Positions 24,429 to 37,400 of a stretch of 64,000 nt of DNA are shown piece by piece. The notes under the pieces are model-generated. The model was not told where the DNA came from, searched no databases, and saw only the letters and a list, made by a program, of their open reading frames with translations. The first letter of the stretch is position 1, and every line of letters begins with the position of its first letter. The stretch is from Cymodocea nodosa (taxonomy: Eukaryota > Streptophyta > Magnoliopsida > Alismatales > Cymodoceaceae), in the NCBI GenBank assembly GCA_036874045.1, contig CM072337.1:930001-994000 (forward strand), in the 5' to 3' direction. The position numbers and the translations under genes were made by a program.

Positions 24429-24660
24429 TCAAAAACGGTGGATTAGTTGAGCAAGGAAAGGTATCACAGGTTTTCCATTTACAAAATCAACTTTCAAAAC
24501 ATGGTCGTGTTCTTCGTCTCCTCTTTGGAATGTAGCCCCTGCCTTTTGGAGACCTATTGCACCAGGAACAGCTGCTGGCTTCGGCCCTTTGTATCTATCT
24601 TCTGGGAGATCAGACAACTCAAAGATGTTACAGGGTTTAGGGTTTTATTAGATTCAACAT
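24429..24660 (-). pseudogene. Unrecognised short frame behind a telobox-like motif
   Basis: On the minus strand a telomere-like AAACCCTAAACCC (24639-24651) precedes an ATG at 24617 and a 62-codon frame with 'LPEDRYKGPKPAAVPGAIGL' and 'GDEEHDHVLKVDFVNGKPV'. The composition is protein-like and the codons are balanced, unlike the AT-rich surroundings. I do not recognise the family. It could be a small gene, a 5' exon of a minus-strand gene, or a captured fragment. The plus-strand frames over the same bases look like shadows. Confidence 0.35.
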
Positions 24661-25452
24661 GGAATGAATTATACCATCAATACAATTGATCTTCTTTATC
24701 TTATAAAACCTTTTGTTTAAGGTAAATCTTAAATGTGAATATGGATAAAAATATTGCCATCATAAAAAACTTTAGGAATAATAATATTTTCATGGGTAGA
24801 AATTCTCATGCAGAAGTTACACCAAAAAGTTTCAAACGAACACACCCTTATTTACATCTGTCAATTATCTCACGCCCTTTGTTGCATATTGAATTATTTT
24901 CTTGGCGAATAGCATCATTTTTTATGTACTTTTGGGTTAAGGTTTCATTTGTTTGCATTTTCATTTTGGTAAAGAGTTCTTGGCGGTGACATTTTTAAAA
25001 ATTATTTTAATTTTAAAAATTGAAATCTATTTATATAATTATTTAATCTATGTTATAATCTGGTACGCATTATGTTTTCAACTTAATATATGTCTTATCC
25101 ATTGTTATTTTTTAATTTAAAAATTAGTGGTAGGGATTTAACAGAAAGTCATGAATTTTAAGACCTTTAGATTAAGTTTTATCATACATTTGTAATCATC
25201 TAATAACAAAATATATACGACCAGTTACATATTCCTATGCATTCATGGGGAAAAATATAGGTGACACTAGATAAATTAACCTAGCTAGTATCACCTCTAA
25301 AAAATTTACCCCCTTTTTATTTCTTTTTAAATATTTCTTACAAGTGCTTGACAGTAAGTCTAGTAAGCATATATTTGTAAACAAGAAAGTGCATGCATTT
25401 TTCATTGTAGGATGAACGAGATTTAATCTCTTAACATTTTATCAACAGTCAA

Positions 25453-25683
25453 CGTCACGTGCATCTCACGTGCGGAATGTAAATAGATTTGTCTGTGTGA
25501 AAGTTTCCCCGTTGGTCCGATCTCAGTGTCATACCTCGTAATTTATGTACGTATATAAGGGGATTATCGTCAATGTATGGGCGCGGACTCTTTCTTCCTT
25601 TCCTCCTCCTGTAACAAACCAGTACACAGGTCACAGCAACAGAATCTTCGTCGGCAAAGGGAGAGGTAGAATCGAGAAGAAGA
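25453..25683 (+). promoter_or_regulatory. Promoter and leader of the 25684 gene
   Basis: Two G-box cores (CACGTG) lie at about 25456-25461 and 25468-25473. A TATA-like 'tatataagg' is at about 25552-25560, about 125 bases before the start codon. Between TATA and ATG the sequence becomes markedly less AT-rich, as in transcribed leaders. Confidence 0.5.
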
Positions 25684-26337
25684 ATGGGAGGAGGATCAGT
25701 GGAGAAAGGAAAGCTCACTCTGGAAGAATACACTGATTTCTACAACAACGTCGACCGCCTCCGCTTCAACGTCGATCAGCTCAATCAGGTCCCTCTTCTC
25801 TTCTTCGATTTGTTCCGAAATCCAAAACCTGATCGTACTCGTATGACCTCCGTTTGTCGCAGATCGTGTTTATGCACGGGTTCACCCGAATACACAGGCG
25901 CCACAAGGTAAACAACCCATTGCGCTCCCATCATCGCCCTGCTCTTCGTTCGTGATCGTCATCATTGTTGTTGTTGTTGTCAGGTTGCGATTCTAGACGC
26001 GCTCGATGCGATGGAGCTGATGGACCCGAGGAGGTCGACGCTGCACGAGCGCGTCTCGTCCGACGCCCCGCTGACGGTAGAGGAGGTGAGAGCCGACCTG
26101 GAGGCCATCGGGTGGCAGGGGTGCCATATCGTTTCCCTACAGAACACCGGGACCGTGGCTTCCTCCTCTGTTTCTGCCACTTCTTCGTCTTCCTCCGGTA
26201 ACGTGGCAGAACCCTGCGCTGGCGGTGGCCCTGCAGAGAAGAAAAGGAAGAAGGCGGCGGGCGGGAGGAAGAGATCCACCGTCAGGAAGGTGGACCAGAG
26301 CATTGGTCCCGAGATTCCACTCCTCACCTATAGGTAA
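25684..26337 (+). CDS. Small DUF7787-like plant protein of unknown function
   Basis: Three exons join in frame: 25684-25788, 25863-25907 and 25984-26337, giving about 167 residues. The N-terminal part ('KLTLEEYTDF', 'LRFNVDQLNQ|IVFMHGFTRIHRRHK|VAILDALDAMELMDP') and 'TVEEVRADLEAIGWQGC' match a plant-specific domain I recall as DUF7787. A serine-rich linker and a basic tail ('AEKKRKKAAGGRKRSTVRK', nuclear-localisation-like) follow. Function is unknown. The stop codon overlaps a good donor sequence (AG|GTAAGA at 26332), so the real gene might splice onward and end differently. The start was chosen as the first ATG after the TATA box with family-like sequence following. Confidence 0.7.
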
Positions 26338-26631
26338 GACGACTTCTGTTTTAAGCAGCTCATATCCGTACGTACGAGAAGGGGGAGTGTTTCGTTGTCC
26401 TGTTTCTTCTTTTTAAATTCCTACCGAAGAGCTCGCTTCAATGGTTCTTTTCAAGATTTCGAAGACACTCCCCTCTGAAATCTTGGAAGTCCCGCTCCTG
26501 ATCTTCGTTCTGTCCACCTCACTTGACCTCCGTCAAGCTCGCTCGACGTCCGCCGACCTCACTTCAGCTCGGAAACAAGCTTGTGCTCGAGCTCGCTCGT
26601 CATCCGCCCCTCCCATGGAGTTTGTCTTTAG

Positions 26632-26925
26632 ATCCGCGCTATCGCCAGCCATACAACCACAAGTCCTGACAATGACCAGTTCCTCTCACTCACCTTCTCC
26701 AGACAAGGCCACTCCATCCCCGCCCACTTTCGATCCGACTACTTCGATGCAGTTGCTTCCATCGATAGCGATTGTGGCTCCTCTTCCTCCATCGTAGACG
26801 ACGAAGAAGGAGATGTGGCTTCCGCTTTCCGGACGCAACACCACCCCTACCTACCAATTGAAGCAACAACAGAGAGAGAAAATCCTTCTCCCCTTCGATC
26901 TAAACCTTCTCCTGCCGCCCGATGA
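26632..26925 (+). other. Unassigned open frame downstream of the DUF7787-like gene
   Basis: A 97-codon frame without an ATG reads 'DQFLSLTFSRQGHSIPAHF' and 'YFDAVASIDSDCGSSSSIVD', ending in a proline/serine-rich tail. It is unusually rich in GC for the area and looks protein-like, but I do not recognise it. It could be part of a later exon of the 25684 gene, a gene fragment, or chance. Confidence 0.25.
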
Positions 26926-27459
26926 CGTCGACTACTATCAAAGCACGACGCTACATCTTTAATAGGGACGTTGAGGAGGCAATGGAAGAAGGAAAAAAAA
27001 AAAAAGTTGGTTTTTTTCTTTTCTCATTCACTAATTTGATGAAAGCAAGCCTACATGTGTGGATTTGGGATGACCGATCACGAAGACACACATGGGTGTC
27101 TTCCTCCTCCTCCTCCACACACCCCCTCTCCTCTGCCACCACTTCTTCCATTCTCTGGATCTAGATATTATAACACAATTCTTCGTTTGGGTTTGAGCAA
27201 TTGATAAGATAGATAAATCAATCGATGAATCATTCCATGCTTTATCCCATGTATGTATTTGTGCTGCTTTTTCGAAATTGATTGTTGTCGATCGTGTTGT
27301 TGCTCTTGTGACCATGAATATCTTCATGTTTCTTCTCCTTCTCCTTCAATTTGTTTCCTTATTCTTACACCAGCAAGCAAGGGAAGAGAGCGAGCTGTGC
27401 TTTATTTTTTATCTACCAAATTGATGAGAAATAAACACCGTGCTTTTTGCAAAAAATAT

Positions 27460-28050
27460 ATATAAAAATAAAAGAAAAAAAAAACAAAGAGAAAGTAAAC
27501 AAAAGAAAAGGGGAGGAAAAATAAATTGTATAGAAAATATAAATATCTAAAAATCAAATTATTTAATAATTTTTAATATATATTATATTAATTAATTATT
27601 AATATATATTATACTATTTAAAATATTACTTTTTAAGTTGATAGTAATTTTTGAAAATTTATTATTTAGTATTTTAAAAAATATTGAAATACTTTGATTA
27701 AAATAATATATTTTAATTTTAAATATTTCTTACATAAATTTTTTTAAAAAATTTTGACTTTCTTAACTTTCCAAGATGTATATAAATATTTTACATTTTT
27801 TTAAGAATCTGAACTTTTTAAATTTACAAGAATTTTGATTTTTTATTTTCAAACTTTTTAACATGTACAAACATCCTTTAACAACAAAATAACAATACAT
27901 GACATTTTTTTTAGATGATTGTTGGTAGTTTTTTTTGGTTTCATAAGTATTCAGAGAAAAGAGAATCTAAGTTTGAAATTAAAAACATTAATTATCTTAA
28001 AAAAATATATTTCCTTATTCACTAGGGTTTATGGACCGGTAAAGACAAAT
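27460..28050. other. AT-rich spacer
   Basis: Very AT-rich low-complexity sequence with no coding signal. The part ending 'acatgtacaaacatcc' near 27888 resembles the end of the inverted-repeat element at 59813-60455, so it may be debris of the same family. Confidence 0.4.
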
Positions 28051-28491
28051 GTTTAAATATCAACAATGCATGGTTATAGTCTTATAGAAGAACGCATTGC
28101 TTTGTATTTTGGTTCTAGATTGGTTTGAACATAAATTGGGGTTTTATATTGGTGTGAATTTCCATTCAGGTTTTGATGAACTGGCTCACTCGCAAGAATG
28201 CCTGACAAGGATATCAATGGTAGAAATCTTCTCGATAATTTCCAGTGAAAGACCTCTTCTGTGGAAAATTGCTTGCAATATCTATCCCTCGTGTTAAGAT
28301 TTTTTTTATATGACAATGGTACATTTCTATAATGTATCAACACTTGGAAAACAGAATAAAGATTATCAATCGTTGAAGGTGCACAGGTTTGATGAAATAA
28401 TAGTTCCCCTATTTGAAACCGAAAAAGGCAATCAAATCTATCATGAATACATCAAAAAGGGAAGGGTTGTAGGCCCGGAATCTTGACATCC

Positions 28492-31400
28492 CTATACGCC
28501 CCTCAGATACTCAAGCTGCTTGGCTTTCTCAGATAACACCTGTTGACAATGCGACAAGGTAATCAGGTTTTCTTCAATCAGTGTGAGAGATCAGAGAGAC
28601 TCGGGACTAAAGAGACAAAAGGAAACTTGTATCAATGCAGAGAGAGAAATCAACTCAAATGGGAATAAAGAATCCCGCATTCAACAACAAATGATTGCAT
28701 GTTTTCGTATATTTGAAGCTTTTCACCTGACGAATGTACTGAGCTATAGCTTTGCAACCATCTATAGCAAGTTGCATGACATTCTCAAAGTTATCCATCG
28801 GTAGCTTATTGTCCATCTGTGACATGAAGTAGCATGACGTTAACATTTAGGCAAGCTAAACAATTAGCATGAAAGTTTAGAATTACTCTTTATGGTCAAT
28901 ATGTCAGAAAAGGAACCCCGTTAAGTTACAACAGACTACCAGACACTGAAAATGAAAATGTTGAAAAACCTGAAGAAGGGTCACTTTTTCCATTTTTGCG
29001 AAAATGGCTACTGTGACATCTGGACCACCACCACTATCTTCTATGTAGTTTAAGTCTGATTGAAACCAAAATTTGGTAAATTTGATATTTTCTTATATGG
29101 GATTACGCAAAGCATACACAAACAAGAAACGTGCAAGTTTTTTTTTTTTTTTTGCATACCAAGCAAAGGAGTGGCATTGAGAAAACCAGCACTGCAAGAA
29201 GTGACAAGGTCACGCATTGGAATCCCGGCGTCGGCAAGTGCAACTGTTGCAGCATTAATACAAGCTGACCGTGTTCCTGCAAGCAAACATATTTTAGTAA
29301 GAAACAACTTAAGTAAAATAAAGACAATGTATTTGCCACTAAAAAGGTAAGAAAAGAAACAAAAACAATGCGGTACTACGATAAGTTCACAGAGATTTTC
29401 AAAAAATACAAGCTCATGGTGTAGCATGAATAAAGGCTGAGATTTGTACTGGAAAAACGAACGTAAGCTTGATCGCTTCAATGAATTGTCTATAAAAAAA
29501 CATAAATCCCATTTGGCCATAAAATGGAAGAATTGAATAAAGGAAAAATAAACATCAGAAAAGATATCACATAATCAACATATAATCCTCTTACCTCCAT
29601 CAGCTTGAAGAACTTGGACATATATATCTATCTGCAAAAGACATGATTTTTGAATTAATTGAAGCATGACATCGAAACCTATGATGGAACTAAAAATTCA
29701 ATAAATTCATGGGTATATGATATAATTGAAAGTAAGCAATAAGAAGACGGCGGTAACCTGAGATCGAGGCATTAAGTGTGTCAAAATGCATGCTTCCAAC
29801 GTCTGTCGGATGACAAGTGATATTTCTGTGGATCGCCTGCCACACAAAGGAACCATGTGAGTCTATGTTGCAAAGAAATGAGGTGCTCTGTACGTTTTTG
29901 AGTTTATCTTTATCGTTGCTGCATCTTTCAATCAACATATAAATGAAATGAATCAACATGCCAAATAACATTAATCCTTGAAAAACAAAATTGTGTAGAA
30001 AGTAGGAAGCTGCCATATCAAAGTTATAACATCCCATAAAAAATAGATAAAGAGAAGTAGGTGGGGAGATAAATTACTGAATATTGGAAGTAGAGCATGA
30101 TTAGAAATTGAAGGACGAATGATCTGTTGAACTTGAAGTAGCACTATGTAAAAACCAAGTGATTACAAAATCATGAAAAATAAGTCAAAATTATCATTCT
30201 TAAGAGAAAGACATGTTAATATGCTTCATATAAGGTTCACAGAAATATCAACAAGGAGGCATTATGCCATTATCATCATAGAAAAATAAGATGCTTACAA
30301 TATTATAGCCAAATATGATTTAGGAATTCACTCCACTGTACAAGAAGTCAAGAACCATAATTCCAAGTACTATAAATGCAAGAACGATTTCTGGGAATCC
30401 AAATTATTATTAACAAAATGTCAAAAATCAAACATTTTCAAATTTGAAGTATAAAATCAAACACCAAACCTCCATATATTAGATTTAGAACCCCAATTAC
30501 AGGAATTCCCTTTCAAAGTAGAAAAACAACAAATATAAACCAAATAGAACCTCAATGATTGCTGAATGCTAAGTGATTACATTTGTAAACCAAAAATATT
30601 AATTTTTATGCAAGAAGGTCCTATTTGTTTTCATTAATTAGGATATGCTAGAAGGTGTTTTATTGTTCTACCCCTTCATCTCCTTAAAATTTAGTACCCG
30701 AGATAGGTCTCTAGTTTGAAAATGCAATAATTATTCTAAAAGTTTCATGACTGTAGTAGTTCTTCACATCCAAATTTCATCAAATTATTTCATTTTGAGC
30801 AGCCTATTATTGTTATTATAATGACAACTAGTTCGTATTTTAATTTACATTCCTGTGTTATGATATAAAAAAATATGGGTTTTGATGCCTTCTAGCTTCA
30901 GAACCTTCAATTACTAATTTCTCCATGTACATTGTTGCATATAAGTTTGATGATTCATTGAAATGCTTACATCATAACCATCCATGTTCTAAAATAAAAA
31001 GGGAAAATCCAACAAACAAGATAGAATTAAAATATGAAAATGTAAAACCATTGTTTGGGAAAGTCTAACCTGTCACCCTTTGGTCTTCTGACACGATCAC
31101 CAGTGCTGAAATTGGCCATGCTATATTCACATCGCACCTGAATAGCATTGGCATTATAAAACTGAATCACAAAATTGCATGGAAGAAATTGCAGCTAAGT
31201 AAAAAAAAATGGTACCACGGCTTGATTGCTGAGCTGTTGACTCCTATTCTGAACCTATAATAAAGCGGCAACCAGTTAGCCAAAAGTGATATATCTGAAC
31301 TTCCCTGCAAATATCAGCCTTGAAATCAAGGAAGATAACTTTGTTGACATAGAAAAAAAACAATTTGTCAATACGGAATTGTGTACAGAACACAAAAACA

Positions 31401-31828
31401 TCAGCAAAACATAAAGCAATAAGATTCTTTCTTATTCATTGTTACATTTGAACTTTGAAGTAAATGGGAAGTGGAATTGGAAACTAACCTCTCTCGGTCC
31501 ATAAACAGCAGCAATAACTTTCGTGTTGCCCATTTCAAAGATTGCAGATCTGTGTTAAGGCAGACGTCAACGCCAAATGATATATATGTTTACCAAACAT
31601 GTAGATGGGAAAATAAAAAAGCAATATGCATTTACCCATCTGCCTTCGATACGACGCCAAGCTCTGCTCGTAATTGCCTCAACTACATAAGTTAACAGAA
31701 AATCGAAATGCATATTGATTTAAAACAAGCACGAAAGCTACCAGAGTTAGGGATAGAACAGAGAGGACTCTTACTTCCAATGGACGACGACCATCCAGAC
31801 GGATCCCTTGAAGGTTCACAAACTCCAT
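28492..31828 (-). CDS. RRP41: Exosome complex core subunit RRP41
   Basis: Eleven exons on the minus strand join without frame breaks: 31828-31775, 31682-31636, 31549-31489, 31254-31216, 31137-31070, 29836-29758, 29631-29595, 29276-29160, 29055-28970, 28816-28727 and 28539-28492. They total 726 nt and 241 residues, the length of Arabidopsis RRP41. The RNase PH fold is evident: 'GIRLDGRRP' near the start, 'EMGNTKVIAAVYGPRE', 'YSMANFSTGDR' and 'QADGGTRSACINAATVALAD'. RRP41 is one of the six ring subunits of the nuclear and cytosolic 3'-5' RNA exosome, which processes rRNA and degrades RNA. In plants RRP41 is reported to keep phosphorolytic activity, unlike in yeast and human. All introns have GT-AG ends. 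The start has a favourable context (AAACATGG). Confidence 0.95.
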
Positions 31829-32290
31829 GTTTTTCTAGATCAGAAAAACTGAGGGAGGAAGAATGTGAGGGAGATAAACAAGGCGAGGCTTCTGGTGAGA
31901 AAGAGGAGGCAAGAAGAAGTACAGCTCTGATGTTGATGTCGACAAGGCTGCCGGCGGTCCTCCTGTCGCAGACAAGTAGAACCGAAAGCGAGGGCGTGGT
32001 ATGAAGCTCTCTCCTCTCCTACCGTCTCCTTGTCACTCCGTTGCTTCGCCTCTCTGTTTATCTATTTCGAGTTCGACAAGGAGTTCGTTGCAGACCTGAC
32101 TGCTGCCATTGCCGCCGAGCACACCGTACACCTCAAGCGTGCTACACTGAAGGCCGTCGTTCGAGGACAAGGAAGAAGATCGAGCTCTCGTCGCCGGCGA
32201 GAGCGAAAGCGAAAGCGAGCTAGCCGAGAGAGAGAGAGAAGGGGGAACAGAACAGGGTGGGGCTCTAGGTCTTCTGTTTTAATCTGAACC
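31829..32290 (-). promoter_or_regulatory. Leader and promoter region of RRP41
   Basis: The block is GC-rich compared with flanks and has a CT-rich tract on the minus strand (GA repeat at 32226-32240 on plus), typical of plant leaders. A minus-strand upstream ATG at about 32112 opens a short frame of about 13 codons ending near 32071, before the main ATG. Plus-strand frames across this block (for example 32030-32287) are arginine-rich artefacts of the GA repeats. Confidence 0.4.
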
Positions 32291-32299
32291 TTCCGTTCG

Positions 32300-34370
32300 A
32301 TCCAACGGTTGAAGTCATCTCACAGCAAATACCATACATTAGCCTTGTATAATTACCCTAAATTCTATATATCAACGTTTCGTTCGTAATTAAAAGAGAA
32401 AGACATAAATATTGTTATTCAGCATTTACATAAGATCCTAATTCTTATTAATAATATCTATTTCACTTGTTTATTATACATGTAATTTTTTTTGTGTCAA
32501 CATCCTTTCAAACTTTTATATATCTCCTTCTAATTACTTCTTGCCTCGTCATGTACTTATCTTTTTTTGATGTTTAAATTATCTTTTAACTAACTCTCTT
32601 TTTTCATTATTATTATTTTTTTAAAGACTCATTTGTACGTAGAAAATGATAAAAAATAATAGAAAATAAAATATTAAAAAGTTCAAAAAGTATCCAAAAA
32701 AATTATAGAAAATTATCAAAAAATTATGATATTTATATATTGACCAGAAAATGATAGAAAGTTTAAAAAATTAAAAAGTAACAAGATATAATAAAATATA
32801 AATAAATAATATAAAAATATTTATAGACATCTCAAATTTATGAATAAATTAAAAATATTTACGAATTAAAAATAGTATATTATATGTGCTTAAATTTATA
32901 ATATATAAATTTAATATATTATACAAATTTATTATTATTATAATTATTAAATACTATTATTATATTATATTTTAAAAATACGAATTTAACAAATTACATT
33001 TTTTAATTTTTTTCTCTTAGTTGTTTTCAAATCTTCCAACTCAAAAAAAGAATAATTTTATTTTTTCTTATAAATTTTTTTTCAAAATGTGATAAATATT
33101 TTTTGTCACATTCCATTAGATACAAATATATTATATTTTTTTATTAATTTCTTTTCTACTACTTTTTTCATGCACAAATCTTTTAAATATCATTTTTTTA
33201 CTATTTTATATTCTTTTCTTACCATAATTCCTCCACTTTTTCTATTTTTTTTTTACTTATTGATGTTAGGGTTAGGGTTCTACTATTTCGACGTGTGTAT
33301 CGTTTTTACTTTTCTTACTTGTTTGTGCATTTCTTTTATGTCAACGTTTCCAACTTCTTGTACATTTATTTCTCTACGATTGCTTTCTATTTTTTCATGC
33401 ATTTCTTTATCTTATGTCTAAACCTTCATGCATTGCTCTTCAATTATTTTATGTACTTTTCTTTCTTCTCTTACACCAATTTTTTTATAGTTCTCCCACC
33501 ACAATTCTCTCAACTTTCTCTGCTTATAACATTTATTAAAATTCAACACCTGCAACAAGATCAATCTTTGATTAAAATAAACAGATATAAGAAAGATCTT
33601 TAATGTAAACTTGTGTTTATTTGAAATTGTGTATTTTAAAGTGACAAGCACACCAATCTCAGAACTAATATAATCAAGAAATGGACTGATGTGGTCAAAG
33701 AAAATAAATAATCAATGTCTTCTTAATTTTTGTTTTTAATCTTGTTGACCTCCTATTTAGGGTTGTATCTTTTTGTATTGTGTGGCAAATATTTCCTTTT
33801 ATTCTTCTTAAAGTATTTTTCATATTTCTTGTTGTTCATTGATCTTCTAGATTAATGTTAGCAACTTTTAAATTTTATTTCTACTTTCTAGATTTTTCTT
33901 TTTATCAAATTTCAAGTACATCAATGGACCTTAAATTTTGAGTGCACAAACAAACGTCTTTTTTCTTTCCTTTTTATTACTTTACATTTTTTATATTTTT
34001 TACTCTTATTTTCCTTAGATTCATGTTTGTACACCTTAAAAATGGTAATTTTTTTTAAAATGTTAAAAAATAATATAAAAAGAAAATAACGAAAAGTAAA
34101 TATGATTGTGTATGTGACATAAAAATAATAAAATTTAATTATTAGGTATTTATGTATTTGACAAAAAATAATAAAAATTTGAACTTAAAGCATCATAAAT
34201 TATGAAAATTAAAAATCATAATTTTTTATTATCCTAAGTTTCGTTATTATCAATTTTTGCATAAATTAAATATTACAAATATTAATGAATTTTTAACACT
34301 GCCAAATTTTATGTTTTCAGGGATAAATAAAATTGCAAGTTAACCATTGACCGAAGTAGAAGAAGAAGAA
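32300..34370. other. AT-rich spacer between RRP41 and RIO1
   Basis: Strongly AT-rich with long T runs and no conserved coding sequence. Segments beginning 'ttgtacgtagaaaatgat' at about 32630 and around 33935-34050 ('gcacaaacaaacg', 'tgtttgtacacct') resemble ends of the inverted-repeat family at 59813-60455, suggesting nested decayed copies. Confidence 0.4.
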
Positions 34371-34375
34371 CAGCA

Positions 34376-34389
34376 AAACCCTATAAATA
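34376..34389 (+). promoter_or_regulatory. Telobox and TATA box of RIO1
   Basis: AAACCCTATAAATA combines a telobox-like AAACCCTA with a TATA box, about 60 bases before the RIO1 ATG. Teloboxes are common in promoters of plant ribosome and translation genes, which fits RIO1. Confidence 0.5.
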
Positions 34390-34448
34390 TCGGTGCAGGA
34401 AGCGGTGGAAGATTCCAGTAACAAGAAAAAATCGAACGAGTTGTTGCA

Positions 34449-37400
34449 ATGGAAGATTCCACCATGGTAGGAGTGCTACGTTCGGAGGAGGATCCAACAT
34501 CGGGGGCGGATGAATCCAGAGAAGAGGCGCAGGTGGATAACCCTCATGGAGTAGAAGAGGAAGAAGGAGAAGAAGAGGACGCGGACGAATCGTTGTCATC
34601 AGATTCGGACGTGGACTGTGCCCTGGACTGGTTGGATTTGCGAGAAGGGACGGAAGCGGTGGGCGGTGGAGGTCGTAGAGCTCTGACCTTCTCTCACGCA
34701 ACCTCGAGGCGGCCGAACGCCCATGGTGGGCTTCTATCTCGTCCGCTGCAGCCGCTGTCGAACCGTAATCAGAAGGTCGCCGCTCATTTCCGTGCCGCTC
34801 CTTTGGAGGTTCCACTCGGTCTCAGTATGAATAAGGTTTCACTTTTCTCGTTATTGTTACGTTTTTAGTTTTTTGAGTTGGTTGTGGATGGATGCTTCAG
34901 GAATGGGAAGGGAGGATGAACGTCGGCATGTCGAACTCGGTGACCACGGAGATTAGGGATAGTGTGAGGCAAATGGCTATAGGGAAGATCAGAAACACAG
35001 AGAAAGCCGATCGAGCGACTGTTGAACAGGTTGGTGTTCAAATATCATTGACACTTATTTTAACATTTAAATCTGAAACTTTCAAGTTAATGGTAAATAG
35101 CTATTGATGTAAATTTTGATATTTAATTTCTTCATATAATTAGCTAAAATGCTGGAACAGTATTTGAAAATACTGTTCAGATAGCGACACTTGGCACTGT
35201 GTTGAGGCGTTTATTGGGATATAATGTTTGCAGAATCCCTACATATTACATATTGGGATGAGCATTTAGCCACTGGTTTGATGCACTTATCGGCCTCTGG
35301 ATTTTTCAATAAGCCAATAAGCTCAATGAGCAGTACCAAGCAGAAGCACGTGAGTTGGCCTCTTGAATACCTGCAAGGAGCTCTCCTTTTTCTCACATGA
35401 AATTCAAGCCGGATGATGGATTGAATATTTTTTTTTGGATAGACAAATGGGCTGTTGACTATACACTGGCTTAGGAGTGAGAAGTACCCAAAGATTTTTG
35501 CAGTGGCCAAAACGACCAGGGTTATCATGAAGGAATCTGCACTTCTTGCTGAGGATGGTTGTCCTTGGAACCTAAGGGGGTGTTAGTAGCACCAGAAAGT
35601 TCAGGAAAATTTGAAAAATGAGGGAAATAGAAACCTGAAAAAAGTTTAGAAAATTTGAAGATATTAGTACATGTTCAGAAAGTTCAAGAAAGTTTGGAAA
35701 ATTTAGAAAATTTGAAGGTATTGGTATACATTTAGAACGTAGAGGAAGATAAAAGAATACAGATTATAAATAAATAATTTTTATACTTCCATTCTCTTCT
35801 CTTTTATTATGTTTTCTTTTCTTTATTTATTTATTTATTAATTTTTTCTTAAGGAATTGTCGACTGTTGAACCTTTACATGTGGAAAAAGGCTTGTCTAT
35901 GTAAGTTTCGTAGAAAATTTTTTTCCCCCAGATTTCTGACCAAAATGGTCAAAAATTTAGATGATGAGCTCCTTTTATACTCAGAAAGTAGGAGAAAGTC
36001 CTATTGCCACCTAACACCAGCAAAAAAAAAAAGTTTCCCCTACTTTCTTTTTCACCCACTTTCCTCTACTTTCTTATCTGCATTAACCCCCACTAAATTT
36101 CAAAGGAAAGTGGAACGAATTTGAGATGTCACTGTTGGATGAATTAATACACATCCTTTCCCCTGTTGCTCCCAATCCAAATTCATGTAGCTCTCCTATA
36201 TGGGCCTTGGCACTAGTTGGAGATTTTAAATGTCAAAAGTGTTATGAGGTGCTCTCGGATCTGCTGGTCTCGAGTGGCCTGCATATAGGATGATATGGGA
36301 AGTGCAGGGTGCCCCTGAAGGTTATAGTTTTCTATTGGATGCTTATGCATTTTAGAGTTGTTATGAAGGTCTCTTGCAGCAAATGGGCATTCTGACCTTT
36401 CCTACTACTTTTGTCAACTAGAATATTATGAGGATTACAGCCATTTTTTTTGGGGGGGGGAGGGGGTGCTTACCTCTCAGCAATATTAAAGTTATCCAGA
36501 GTGGGCAAAGCAAATATTGGGCTATCTGTTTTCTGATGATGGTGCATGCCATCTGTTGGGCTATTTGGCTGAAGTGGAATAGGGTGATTTTTGTTAACTT
36601 TTGAACTTGATGACAGCTATACATTTCATTTGGCTGATCATCTTGATCAATTGTGTGCTTTTTTGGATGACTCTTATTGTTTACGAGGATCATTCTGCTT
36701 TCCCCTAAAAAAAGATGTCTGGGCTTAAACAGAGCTATCTACTGTTAATTCATGTTTTTTTCTGGTCCATGTTGCTATGTAGGAATGAAGTGATGGAATT
36801 TTTGGGTTTCCATCTTTGCACCTCTATAACTGAAGTTTTTAGCTTTTTTTGCTTCTTTTTTCTTCTTGACCAATTTTTTTAGCCAATCTGTTTGGCTTGT
36901 ATTCTTTTTGATGAACTTTAATCAATGAGTCACCCATACTTATTAAGGTGCCAAGGCATCTATGCATTAAGCTTGGATGCCATGGGTGCCATTCGAAAAG
37001 TTTATTTTCAATATTTTTTATTATATGATATTATATTATTAAATGCAATTTATGCATAGATTAATAGATACATGTATTATTAACTCAATTAATCCTAGAT
37101 GATGATGATATAAAAATAAAATGTAGTAATGTCAATATCATAATATTAATTATAGAACACATTATCGTCAAAATATAATAAAAACTTTAAGTTTTTATCT
37201 TTCAGCGAACAAGGTGCATAAACACTCAGCCTTAAATTATGTTTGGGCCCTTGGTGCTTGCATTAATAGACTATAGAGTCACCCTTACCTTCTCAAATAA
37301 GGAAAAGTTGGAATGTGGGAGATAGTAATCTTCTCTTAAGGTGGTTTCTGTTTGGCAATCCATATGCAAAGGTTCTTTTAAAGGTCCTGAGTCCTGAAGG

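Noticed and set aside
31708-32004. 98-codon plus-strand frame antisense to RRP41 exon 1
   Set aside because: It overlaps RRP41 exon 1 and its leader on the opposite strand and has no family resemblance.
33266-33280. Telomere-like 'ttagggttaggg' in a T-rich spacer
   Set aside because: Only two copies, in low-complexity sequence, and the unit is TTAGGG and not the plant TTTAGGG. Chance is the simplest explanation.
34381-34815. 144-codon minus-strand frame opposite RIO1 exon 1
   Set aside because: It mirrors the acidic Glu/Asp-rich RIO1 exon as Pro/Leu/Ser-rich antisense, a common shadow effect.
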